Under the pieces are notes generated by a model. It was not told the DNA's origin, ran no database searches, and saw only the letters and a program-made list of their open reading frames with translations. DNA of 64,000 nt. Origin: Isoetes taiwanensis (lineage: Eukaryota; Streptophyta; Lycopodiopsida; Isoetales; Isoetaceae). The position numbers were made by a program, and so were the translations under genes. Every line of letters starts with the position of its first letter. Within the stretch, counting starts at the first letter, position 1. Below, piece by piece: positions 23,541 through 34,708 of this stretch. Location: positions 10,431,426-10,495,425 of the forward strand of contig JAJEKV010000036.1 of the NCBI GenBank assembly GCA_021234155.1. The letters run 5' to 3'.

Positions 23541-25514
23541 GACAGGCCATTGTTTTGCTGGTACATAGCATATCAAACTTGTCGAAAATATTGCACTCAC
23601 ATTACATGTATCACGTACAGGGAGCACCCAAAGTGAAGAAAATACAAAGGAATTGCAATCTGCTATATGGAATCTGTCGAGGTGCTTATTGCATGAACAT
23701 TCAGCATCGAGGCATAATTTTTGCAATCCACTAAACTTGAGCCAGAGTCCTTTGCAACATGCTGAGGTAACACAGGTTATAATGGCTTTAGGTAATAATA
23801 AAACTAATATATTACCTTTATGATTCGTATGCAAGTTGAAGCAGCAGATGCTAACACACACTTGTGGGGAGAAAAACTGGGGAGTCATCCAGAATATTTT
23901 GATTATATCAAATTATCTGGACTCAAGAATAGTTTCCTTTGACAGCAGCTCCTTAGAAAACGAGGACGGTGGGCACTGGATCAAATCCATTTTAAATTAA
24001 ATTTTAAAATTTCATAATTTTGAGTCCGCCAGCTGAGTACAACACCAAAATCAAGGTAATACCCATTTGCAATTTTATGCCAGAAGTTTATTATGTGCTT
24101 TTGATCTTCCCTTGTCCATTTGTAATAAATTAGATTTGTTAATCCTCCTATTCTCAGGTGATGTTTCCAAGGGAGCAGGGAAGGACAATCTTAGTGAGCC
24201 ATGTATCAATATTGTCAAAGCAGGTTCAAGTCCCACAGCAGGAGGCTTTGGAAAGTTTAAAAATGAAGCAACAATCCTTTTCTAATGCAACTGACATCAG
24301 CAAGTAATGCATGGCTCGCACATTGACAGTATTGGAGAGAAGGGTGAGGAAGAGATTCTTCTGGTTGCCTCACAGAGAAGCCCAAGAAGTATTGGACTTC
24401 CATAATCTGGATCTCCGGATCCAATGCTGTCAATGAGTACCCTGATGTAGACCAGGTTCAGATGCGCATGGCTTTTATTCGTGCATGGTGTGTTTGTGGA
24501 TTTGGAGGATGATAGCTTTGCTGGTGAATCTGCAGCATGGAACTATTTCCATTAAAGACAACTATATTGATGGGTTGTGCAAATGAAAAACCTGAGGAGA
24601 ATAAAAGTATAGGGGATCCAAAAGGTGCCTCAGCTTCCACCGCCTCTGATATGGAGGAAACCAGGCTGGATAATAGATGCCAGGTCGGTCTCTTGCCATG
24701 CGTTGTCAATGGCCAGGCTTGCACTGAGAGGATTGTGTGTAAAGCAGCATTCTGATCCCTTCTCAGATAAAGAGTCAAATTAGGAACACATAGATGAGCA
24801 AAGCAATAACAAGAGCAGGTTGAGCCACACACAGAATCTATTTTCCTGACTTATAATTAACAGTGAGTGCAATGCAGGGGCACTAGAGGCATGGGCAACG
24901 CAGGGGCACAATTTACTTCTCTTCCACACACAAAATAAGCTCAGATCTGGCATTTAAGCAATACTTATTTTAACCATTCCTTTTTTTGCTTTCACTACAG
25001 GTCATTATAAGGAAGAAGCAAAGGGTTTTTCAATGCACACGATTTTTTAAATAAGTCCTTGTTGCATTAGACCTACAATCAAAATGAAAAGACCAGGGGC
25101 CAGGTTGAAGAGGCAAAATCTATAAGGCTCTTATTAATCTCCGTAGATGTTAATAACTTAATGAACAGATGCTATGCTAATTCACATGATGCTAAGTGAT
25201 CTTAATTTACGAGATAAAATAAATCAAATGCGAATTTTGTGTATGTTTGGGGTTCTAGAAGTCACATGGTTTTCATTAAGCAACTCATTCACATCTTGAG
25301 TTAACACCATTTACAACGTCATTATAAATATAGTTTTGATACTTTAAACAACCAAAATATACCTTTGATATATTTCTAACTTCTTTTGGGGTAGACTAAA
25401 CGTCTACAAATACAACTAACCAATGCTTTCAATCAATATTAGCTTTTGAGTTATGCTCAAAGAAAAGCCCAGCAACGCCGCCAAGTGGGATTTTTGTGCA
25501 AGTGGAAGTTATTT
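23541..25514. other. intergenic DNA
   Basis: Short frames at 24,067-24,285 and 24,537-24,755 have no recognisable domain. AT-rich elsewhere. I see nothing I can name. Confidence 0.4.
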
Positions 25515-25572
25515 TAACCGTTTGATTTTATCTACGGTAAAGAAAATACATGAAAATTCCAGCGTGTTCAGA
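25515..25572 (+). repeat. dispersed 55-bp repeat, copy B
   Basis: Pairs with 21,620-21,678: CCGTTTGATTTTATCTACGG, then GAAAATTCCAGCGTGTTCAG. Confidence 0.6.
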
Positions 25573-25834
25573 GACGAGAATTTGTATTGGCTCGTTCTTC
25601 TATAGTGTTTTCGTCTCTATTTTTGCTGCGTTTTTTTTCCTCTAGGCATTTCCATCTCTATTTTTGCTGCGTTTGTTTTTCCTATAGGCTTGCCGGCTGC
25701 CTCTGCCGGAATCTACACAAAGAGGTTGCTGGAGGTCGTTTGAGTCTACACAGGAGAGGTCGCTTGCACTAGAGGAGGAGGTCGCTTGCACTAGAGGAGT
25801 ATCTCTGCTTCTGGTATTATGCAATTGGAGGGTA

Positions 25835-26080
25835 TCATTCCAGATTTCGTGACTTTCTTAGGTGCCTGGAAGCATGTGCCATCATGAGAGTATTAAATCA
25901 GGGCAGGCTCTTACACGAATAACATGTTCAATCAAACCTTATTTTAGGTAGTAATTTGGTTGATATGTACGTTAAATGTGGGAATCTAGAGGAAGGAAGC
26001 AATGCCTTTTATAAATTACCAACCCAAGACGTGGTCTCTTGGAGTGCTATGGTTGCAGTTTCCGTAAAAACATTTTTAGG
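25835..26080 (+). pseudogene. PPR-protein relic
   Basis: A frame with one internal stop reads CLEACAIMRVLNQGRLLHE, then GSNLVDMYVKCGNLEEGS and LPTQDVVSWSAM. These are classic PPR words (L-x-A-C, G-x-x-x-H, MY-x-KCG, VVSWSAM). The stop near 25,919 and the absence of further repeats mark it as a fragment. It is the third PPR piece in the window. Confidence 0.75.
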
Positions 26081-26494
26081 GTCATGACATAAGAAGGTCC
26101 GCGCCAATTCTTACGGCAAAGGTGATCTAAAACTTCTATCTTAACATTTCGTATTCTGCAAGTGGATTTGTATTTTGGTAGCTTTTTGGGTTTGAGCACA
26201 TTCTACTTCATTTTCCTGGATTAAGGGGCTGTTATGTGCATAGAACGAGTTGAGGTTTGTTTCATGGATTGAATTGGTCTTGTTCCTGTCCTTCTTAAAT
26301 GGGCATTTGTTGATGTTTGTTTTTTGGCTTGATTCTCTTGGCACCTTCTCTTATTGTTAGAAATTGTGATCAGTGCTTACATCATTCAGATTACTCTATA
26401 AAAGAATGTTTAGAGGATGATCAACAAGCATTTGAAGGAGCACCAGTACCAGGCTCAAACATAGCATTTCTACAAAGCCAAAACAAAGTTGCGT

Positions 26495-26560
26495 ATTAAA
26501 CGGGAGCAAATCATTGAAACGAGAGCAAAAGGAATATTCCTCAAAGATTCCCTTTTTTTT
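26495..26560 (+). repeat. left terminal inverted repeat
   Basis: Contains ATTAAACGGGAG, a second near-copy AAACGAGAGCA at 26,517 (a direct repeat of AAACGGGAGCA at 26,498), and CAAAGATTCCC followed by T. All but the direct-repeat copy match the right end in inverted orientation. Confidence 0.7.
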
Positions 26561-26869
26561 TTTTACAAAAAAGGGGGTAAAACGAGGTTAAAAAAAAAAA
26601 GATGCATGAAATTCTATTTTGACCCCCCCAAATGACTAATTTTTTTTTTGCAACGAAAGAATTGACTTTTTTAAAGTGTCACTTTTCTTAGCAAATAGAA
26701 TGTTCTTAAAGTATGTTTTAAGAGAGAAACTCTAATTTCAGAGGATAAAATATTTAACAAAAATTGAAGTAAGTCTCAGAATCGAAATCAGTAGTATTCT
26801 CAAAATTTGAAGATAGAATCTTCATATTCACATGCAAAATTCTGATCTTTTTCTAAGACTTCGCTTATG

Positions 26870-29800
26870 TGCAAAAGTGTGAGGAGTGATGAGAGAGGGA
26901 TCCGGGGCGTCTTCATATTCATTTATGCCATCGTCATCACCTTCACTTCTTTCATCATCACTTTCGAGGAAGTGCTTGAGTTATCTTCCTCATCACTATC
27001 AACAGACGGTGAAGCATTGTCACCACCTTCTTCATCATCTTCTTCAGAATTACAAGCTTTTTAAGCAAATTGATAGTCTTCAAAGCGTGACGATTGTCGA
27101 TTTCAATTTAAAATCATAGCACAATATAGTCACGTCATTAAGGTTCAGCTTTCGTCCCTACAACCCACCTTCTTGGACTTTCTCCCTTTTCCTTGGCTTC
27201 TTATTTCTAACTCATATCTACCTTCAAAAGCATTTTCTCGAAATGTTGCAAGCCAATGAATCTTGAGTTTAGTGACTAAGCCTTCCTCCTTGACTGTGGT
27301 CAAGCACTTTTGCTATCCGAGCGATTAGACCTTTTGTCATCCTCCTCAGTCGGAAGAGCAATTAGCATACCTTTGGTAATTTCTGTGATATTACCTTGAG
27401 GCTCATTCCTGCGTCTTGGTCCGAGGTACATGACTCGGTCCTCCTCGTCTGCAGGTGCAAATGTAGCACTGCTTGGACCTGCTTGGTGCTGGGGTTGACG
27501 GAAGGTGTTAGGCCATTGAAATGGTTCTTGCAACTGTCTTAGAGCTATATTTTGTACAACAATTTTCTGTTCGAGAAAGAAATTACTCCACCATATCCGA
27601 TCTTCTTCTAAGAAGTACTTAAAGCCTGAGGAAATTCCATTTTCAATGGCTTTTAAGGATGACTCTGGGGTACTTTTCTTCTGCTTGGACTCCTTAGGAT
27701 TTTTGAGAGGAAGTTGCTCAGCACGTTCTATGAAGGAAGTGTCTGGAATATATTTAAGGAAGCGTAATCCCTCTGGTGGACTCCAGTCCTTAGTTGTGGT
27801 ATACTTCTTCCCCTGTAAGAAGCTTTGGCCATCCTTCAAGTAGAACTTGATATGATGTTGAAAGGTGAGATCATTCAACTTGTTCACAGCTTGTTCTCTG
27901 TTTGAACGTTGAGAGAAAACAAACTCTCAAAATCAGCCAGTCTCTTTAAGAAGATCGACCACTGGAGTAGGAGTGTAAGAATCTTCAATAATTCGAACTA
28001 AAGAAGGAAGACAGAAAGCCTTCTTCCTTCTAAGGCGCACAGAAAATCTGCTGAACATTTGGTCAATCTGATCATGAGTGTGGCCTACAAGTAAGAAACC
28101 GAGCTTCACTTTTCTAAAGATCCCTAGCTCCACTAACATGGCACAGTACGCAAAGAGTGTTTGATTCTTGTTCTCCCTTGTAGTATTGTCAAGTTGCGGA
28201 TAAAGCAATCGGGTGGTAATTGCTCTTGCTCGCCGCAGGACCTTGTTAAGAATTGTAATTGTGAGGTTCGGGTCACCATGCAAGTTTGGATACGTCAAAA
28301 ATACTTTGCACCTTAGACTTCCTTTGAAGACCATAGCTCCTACAAGGTGGACCTTAACAAAACATTCCTCTGGCACATCTTTAGGAATGTTCAAGAAATG
28401 TGGTAGAGTTGTTTTTTTTTTGTCCATTCCATCAATCACAAATGAGACATGTATTGCGTTGGACGTTCAAGAGCTTTTTTTTTTCTATGCTTGGCAAGCT
28501 TTCTTCTCTCTGGCCGCTTGTTGTTCACGATGTCCGGCAAGGTTCTCATTGCACAATATCATGTAGAAAGAAATTAGGTCAAAGCATTTTCTCTCAAACA
28601 AGTGAGAGATTGGAGAACATGAACTTACTTCTTTCGACCTCCTCTGTCTTTGCGGTTTCGTTGACTCTTTAATTACGCACACCTCGAGCAAAACGGACAT
28701 TCTATGTTTTCTAGGAATTTTCACAAGACCGAATTCACTTTTCCACGGTCACGGTGAAGTGTGAGTAAGAGATGTCTTTGAAGCCGAGTGCAAGTCTCTT
28801 TGTACTCATTAAAACATCTTTTGGTGATGTTATCGCTTAAATGATACATGTTGCCGTTAGGTAGCTTCTCACACGTTTCTCTAAAATATTTCTCCATCCA
28901 TGACACAAAGAAGCAAGGGCATGCATGGTTACAACTCTTCTTGGTCCACAATGATCATCGATTGCTGGATTTTTGTCCGCCTTTTGTGTATTCTAGACAT
29001 TACGGTGGACCCTAAACGGTGGACAACCATAAAACATTTCGACAAACTTCTTGACGGTGTTGCGGTGCGGTCTTACATGATAAGCTAAGTAGGCATTCTG
29101 GTGCGCCAATGTCATGGAACTCAGAAGTTGTCTCTAATCGCTTTCGTAATTTAGCCATGTTAAATCTGTTGATGCAACCCAATGAGCAAAGATTTAGTTC
29201 TCAAAAGTCTCCTCATTTTGTGTTCATCCATAAGATTTCTTCTTCTTCTGGAGAGAGCAAGCCCTCAAACCAAAATCCACCTTGAATTTCTTTGAAGATT
29301 GGTTGGAGAACATGTAATCTCTTTGTTCCTCGTTGGTGTCTTCATCTTCCGATGAAACTTCTACTCGGGGGGTGACTTCCTCCTCATTCCCGAGTGGTGT
29401 GCTTGTAGAGGAAAAACAGACCACGTGAAGTTGTTCCCTAATAGGCGGGGTACAAAGTGTTAAAGGATGGTGATGGCCCATAAGAGGTTGTGGCATCACC
29501 GTTCTTGTACCATCTTGAAATGGAGTTCTTGCAAACATCTCCTTTAGAGCGGACTGAATTCGCAAATCCATGTGTCACAACCGTTGTTGTGTGAAGAGGA
29601 GTGCATCTTTGGAGCTGCCGTCCTCATTTGTAGTGAAGTCCCGGTGAGAGAAATTGTAGTGAATCTCACAGTCTTACAGTGTTTTTCTCGTGTTCCTTGT
29701 ATGTTTGCAACGGGGGCGAAACTACAAAGGGGGTAGCTTGTTCTTGAGCACCCTTTGTTGTGGAGCTTCGTAGGTCCGGGTGATGGAACGAAGGGTGGTG

Positions 29801-30072
29801 GCAAAGATGTCTCGAACCGGTGGTGATGCTTTGGAATGAGATCCCAGTGTCAAGTCCACTTGGACTTGGTGACGGTTGGAAGGGTGGTGGAAGTCTTATT
29901 GCGTCTTTGGACTCGGTGTCTCTTCAAGAAGCAAGAACGATGAAGTAGAGGTAGGAGTCGGAGAATACCAGTCTTCAGTAGAAAAGACGTTGGTCCCGAA
30001 AGTGTCCTCTAACTAGACGAGCTTGAGACAACGAAAGGTGGTGGAAGTTTGTTGACGAAGCGGTTTGTCATC
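26870..30072 (-). pseudogene. transposase-like gene (DUF7869-like family), frameshifted
   Basis: Read on the minus strand, the gene starts near 30,072 with Pro-rich LPPPF repeats and an acidic segment. The conserved region follows: LSDNITKRCFNEYKETC (about 28,840), FGLVKIPRKHRMSVLLEVC, then AGHREQQAAREKKA. The core is in the frame at 27,933-28,439: VIDGMDKKKTTLPHFLNIP, LDNTTRENKNQ and GHTHDQIDQMFSRFSVRL. A C-terminal part (27,300-27,887) has KDWSPPEGLRFLKYIP and ends in an acidic tail near 26,870. From memory this order matches a eukaryotic family found in mobile elements (DUF7869-like). The conserved Asp/Glu residues would suit an RNase H-fold transposase, which is inference. Frame changes at homopolymer runs near 28,440, 28,480 and 28,725 disable it, unless some are introns. 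Confidence 0.6.
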
Positions 30073-30455
30073 TTAAGAACTGCAAAACAATGTAGAGTTT
30101 AGAGAATGTTTCTCTCATTGCAGAGCTTTTCTTATTCCGTATACAAGCCCGCCTAGTACAAGTAGAAGTTCCCCAACAATTTAAAAAGGCAAACTAAAAG
30201 CTATTCTCGAATACACTAGAGCGTAATGCAGGGCCAAACGTATTCCACTTCACATAGAAAACGAGCAAGACGGAATGGACACCTTTAAAAGGAAATTTTG
30301 GCCTTCGGTTGCGTATTCCGGTCTCTCGAGCTCAAGTCGCCCGGTAGCCAAATACCTCGAATATAATATTCAGAGACTGTATTCCGTTCCACATAGAGAA
30401 GACATGGACAGGTGAGCAACTAAGTACAACGTACCATCATTTTTTAGTTTGTTTC

Positions 30456-30706
30456 TTATTCTGGAATACGCTTTTGGCTTTGGCGTGAAGGCGAAGTGTA
30501 TTCCGAATACACTTTTGCCTTCACAAGCGAAGGCGAAAGTGTATTCGAATACACTTTGGCTTAACCCCGAAGCCAAAGTGTATTCCGAATACACGTATAG
30601 CGAAGTTGTATTCGGAATACACTTTGGCTTCGGGGTTAAGCCAAAGTGTATTCGAATACACTTTTCGCCATCGCTGAAGGCAAAAGTGTATTCCGGAATA
30701 CACTTT
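30456..30706. promoter_or_regulatory. divergent promoter region with palindrome array and large inverted repeat
   Basis: Six copies of a palindrome, GTATTC(0-2 bases)GAATAC, start at 30,498, 30,541, 30,580, 30,608, 30,648 and 30,688, with a degenerate one at 30,456. Most are flanked by AAGT and ACTT, extending the symmetry. The whole block is itself an inverted repeat: about 105 bases at 30,492-30,596 mirror 30,604-30,707 almost perfectly around an 8-15 base centre, so it could extrude a cruciform. It lies between the start regions of two divergent genes, the position of a shared operator. Confidence 0.75.
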
Positions 30707-30863
30707 AGTGACTTTAGGTTTTTAAAGGACGATTCTTTTGAATTTTTTCTTGAATTTAGGGCGTTTTTTCTGCTTTCTAGACATGTTTCGGCCTGTTTTT
30801 TGGTCAAGGAAGCATTGTTGTTTTGGCCAGTGTTTTCACTAAAAAGAAATTTTTACACACATT

Positions 30864-33800
30864 TTGTACAGGCAAGATGGCAGCAAGAAACATCACAAGA
30901 AGACCATTAAAATCGGTCAGAAACCGCACCCACAGAGACGGGTTGATGAAACTTCTACGCCTGCGATTTACGAGAACTACCAAACTCAGTGGTTCTTCAC
31001 AAGGGGTACAGCTGGAAAGTACAGCACCCTTACGTTCTTACATGTCTGTCGGAGTGCTGGTTCAAAAAGGTACGATGACAGAGAATTTGTCTGCATGGGA
31101 ACCATTAAAGCTGTGAGTGAAGTAGCTGGGGAGTCGGGACAACGTGGGAGACTGTCTTTCGCGACATATCAAGGTTTCATTCATGTTGATGAAGCCTATT
31201 TTAGATTGGTGAAAGTAAATCCACCGGCACTTTACAAGTATTGTTCTCACTATATCAACAAGAGATCGCTTGTGTCCATAATCAATGCCGTTCGTAGCAC
31301 ACAAAGCGAGGAGTTCCCCCACAGCGAATCAGAGCATGGGGAAGAGGAAGATCAAGCAAATTTATCAGGGAGTCCATCACGGTCTGCGAGCCCATCCGTG
31401 AGTTCATCAGGTTCGGAAGAGCAGCCACCTCCACCACCGTCAAAGAAGCAGAGGCAAACCGTAGCTGCTAAAGAGCCTAAGAAAAGAAAAACGGCTATCA
31501 TTGAAACAGAAGATGCTCCTGAGGATGCACACAAGAAGAAGAAGGGGAAAGGCAAAGCACCTGGCGTTGCCATCAAGAAAAAAAGGTTGATAAAACAGCA
31601 GAAAAAATGGAAGAGATAAACCTGCACAAATTTGTGCAAGGTGTCATTTATTTGCCGGTCACATCTATGAAGCTTCCTCCAAAAAATGAAGCTGGAGAAC
31701 GACCACTGCAGGTTCGAAAGATATATGCAGACCATCTAAGGAACCTCAAGGACAGAATCCGGAGCAATCCCAATGCACATGTTGCTCCAATTGTTGTTCT
31801 TGTTGATAGAGAGCAGTGCACAACTCCTGCAGAGTACGATAGAGAAAATGCGGACATATATACGCATTATGTTTTGGGTGGGAACCACAGCTTTAAGGCA
31901 AGGAGGCAATTATACAAAGAAAAAAAGAATCCTAGGTACTTGTCTGTTCTCTGTGCAGTCTACTGTGGTTTGACCGACGAGGAAGCCAAAATCGTTGCCA
32001 ACACTCACAACGCTGACAACGAGTACAAGTTAAAAATGAGCTTCGTCGACAAAATCAGATTCATGCACAGAGAATATGTCATCTTCAAGGAAAAGTACGG
32101 AGAAGATCTCAAAAAGCCACAGTACTCCCTTGAACTTAAAGAAGCTTGTGCCATTGAGTGTTGCCTTAAATACGACGAGGCGAACAAACGGGCATCACTC
32201 ATTGGTCATGACAATTGGTTTCAGCTAGCGTTCAGGGATGGCCGGGTAAGGTTACAAGCGTATTCCAGAATAAGATTTAGTGTGCAACTAGCTTCTAAGT
32301 TTTTTTTTTTGTTTGCAGATCTGGGAGCTCCAAAACGAAATATTTAATATGTTTGAGCGCGGTGAGCTAAAAAGTAAGGGAAAGGTGTCGGAGAAGAAGA
32401 AAGGCAGCGACGTGCCAAAGAAAGAAATGACCATCACTGTCTGGAGGGAGATGCAGGGATTCAATGACACAGAATTACTAGAACAGCTTCTGCAAAAGGT
32501 GGTGGACAAGGAGTTCACACTCGAAGAAATGTCGAAGGAGTTGCACAAGTAAGCATTACAATCATTGCTGCCTTCTCACTTGTAGAATTCTAAAATTTCC
32601 TCCAGATAACAGCAATCTGGTGCTCCTGGAAATGCTTTCTCACCCTCGAGGGAACGAAAGTGTATTCCAGAATACACCTTCTCACTTCTTGTAGTGTAAA
32701 AGTGTACTCCAGAATACACTTTTACTCCTTTGAGTCAGCGAAAACGTATTCTGGAATACACACTCTAACTTGTTGCGTTGTAGAAGTGTATTCCAGAATA
32801 CACTTTCGCTCCTTCTTTGCAGTTAAAGTGTATTCTGGAATACACTGCTGCAATAAGAAAAATATTGTTTACAGCGCTTGTATTCTAGAATAACTTTAGG
32901 TGGCAGGAAGATGGTTTACTTCACGTTTTCTCTTTTCAACTGCTAAAAAGGTTGTGGTTTTCTTTCTAGCCAAAAAAATGTTATCACCTGCCAGACATGT
33001 CTGATGGAGCAACTCAACGTGGAGACGTGGGAGAGGTGCAAGGAGCTTTATCCCATAGCTACATCCGACGAAATATGCTTCAAAGACGCACCAAATTTTG
33101 AAGGATGGGTACGCTAACTAAACACGTCATACTTTACTTGTCTCTGTCTCAATCTCCCCTTTGTTTGCAGAACAAGAAGAAAAATAAGGACCTGCCAGAA
33201 GGTTTCATGCACCTCGTCGACCGCACGAAAGAAAGAACACCGGGCAGAGGAGAACTCTAGATGTGGAGCCTTCGACTATGAAAAGTTTAATTTGTTTGAC
33301 CAAAATAATTTGTTTTCCATCATTCACGGGGACGCACTAATTTGGTTGGGACAAAAAGCCACGAGTTCCTGCTTTCGGTGATTGCGGACCTTCCTTATGG
33401 CTTTAAACTAAAGGGCGGTACCATCTGACGATCAGCCCTTTTAAATTTTCAGAGTTTAACTTTTCGTCGACGGCATCAAACAAGTCACAACGCCAAGCAC
33501 CGGCGTCTTGTCGTGTTTCACTTTCGAGCATGCAATCCGCCTTGTGGAGTCCACGTTTAAAAATCACTTCGGATCCCCAAAGGTTGGTTATGAGAATTTG
33601 GTTTGGTGAGTACTTTATTCGAATACGTTGGGCTTGTTTCTTCTTTTTTTTTTTTCTATTCCGAATATAATTGCCTTTGACTTGTTCTTTTTTGTTTGTT
33701 TTTGTTACTGCTTTCGTTAGTGACACCACTCTAATTTCTACAGTACAAAACAAATATAAACTACCATGGCGGGCGGGCCGAGGTTCTTTAGTAAGGTTGA

Positions 33801-34398
33801 ATACCTCCATGTTGCTTACTGGAGTTTCGATGGAAAACGCACCATGGAGCATTTTAACACAACAGCATGCCAGAATTTTTCTAATGTGTTGGAATTTCCA
33901 GCCGTGCTTCAAAAGTTGCGGGGACCCTAGTGCACAAGGTAGAATTGTTAATCACTACCGTAAGCCTCAAAAGCTAATCAACCATCTCCTAGACATGTTT
34001 TCACGTCCGTGAGATTGGGTGCTTGATGCCTTCTCGGCTCACGGTACAACAATAGCTTGTGCACTTAGGAAGGGCCGGAATTGTGTAGCGAAGGACATTG
34101 ATAAAGAAGGCGTGCAATTCATCAAGATGAGACCGGCGCCTTGCCTACCCCACCGGATGAGCACCAAAGGTTAGGGGCCAAATCCTCATCCGATTTTGCC
34201 AAAGCTGACCTCTTCGAGATCTGACCTCCATTCACTAGCTCTTTAGAGGATGAAGCTACTTTTGCGGAGCTGAAAGAAGTGGCACTAGCTACCATTCCCC
34301 GAAGACACCTGCGAGTAGACAAGGGTAAGGCACAAGAAAAGGATCGGACTTCTGAGAATCCGCACAGAAAAAAAGCAAAAAGCATGATGAAGACTTGA
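30864..34398 (+). pseudogene. ParB-like domain fused to beta-class DNA amino-methyltransferase, spliced, frameshifted
   Basis: The gene runs from a TTTTGTACAG acceptor-like site. An N-terminal region with a Lys/Ser-rich tail (to 31,616) is followed after a frame change in an A7 run by a ParB-like domain: VRKIYADHLRNLKDRI, APIVVLVDRE, YVLGGNHSFKARRQL, LTDEEAKIVANTHNADN. Phase-consistent GT-AG introns lie at 32246-32318, 32549-32969, 33109-33170 and 33606-33720. The methyltransferase part has IIHGDALIWL, then VIADLPYGF at the DPPY position (about 33,375-33,405), LEFPAV, and GDWVLDAFSAHGTTIA with CALRKGR (34,014-34,075) as the FxGxG SAM-binding motif. DPPY before FxGxG defines the beta class, which methylates adenine N6 or cytosine N4. 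DLPY in place of DPPY, a TAG near 33,260 and several frameshifts indicate loss of function. Confidence 0.75.
32660..32893. repeat. intronic palindrome array at exact 42-bp spacing
   Basis: Within the 421-bp intron of the methyltransferase gene, GTATTC(CA/TG)GAATAC copies start at 32,662, 32,704, 32,746, 32,788 and 32,830, each 42 bases apart, and a degenerate one starts at 32,880. The 14-base palindrome is better kept than the 28-base spacers. The spacers are still related to each other, so the array arose by tandem duplication. Confidence 0.85.
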
Positions 34399-34708
34399 TT
34401 TGGACCTTTAGTCCTCTTTTCCAAAAACATTAATCTCCCGACCACCATGTGATGTTATAAATTGTGTCATTGAAACACTCTTCATTATATTATAATTATT
34501 TTATTCACTACATTCTGGTGTTTTCAAGATAGTACCTTTTGAGAATACAAAAGCATGTCTAAATTCTTCCCTTTTCAAGTGTTGGTTTTGGCAAAATCCA
34601 AGTTCTTTTACACTAGGGGGCCAAAAAGGAGATAAAAAAAAATTAAGCCTATTGGAATTCCCAATTAGAAGGAAAAAAGTGTCATTTTCTAGAACAGGCT
34701 GTTTTTTT

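Noticed and set aside
30490-30710. CRISPR-like array of regularly spaced palindromes
   Set aside because: Spacers are themselves inverted copies, not unique, the host is a eukaryote and no cas genes are present.
30370-30910. Long ORFs on both strands through the promoter palindromes
   Set aside because: Inverted symmetry makes both strands open. The peptides are repeats of the palindrome.
32660-32893. ORF with a 14-residue repeat (VYSRIHF-like units)
   Set aside because: It is the 42-bp palindrome array read as protein. It lies inside a phase-consistent intron.
33403-33912. 169-codon minus-strand ORF
   Set aside because: Antisense to the methyltransferase exons and intron 33606-33720, with Lys runs coming from the T-rich intron.
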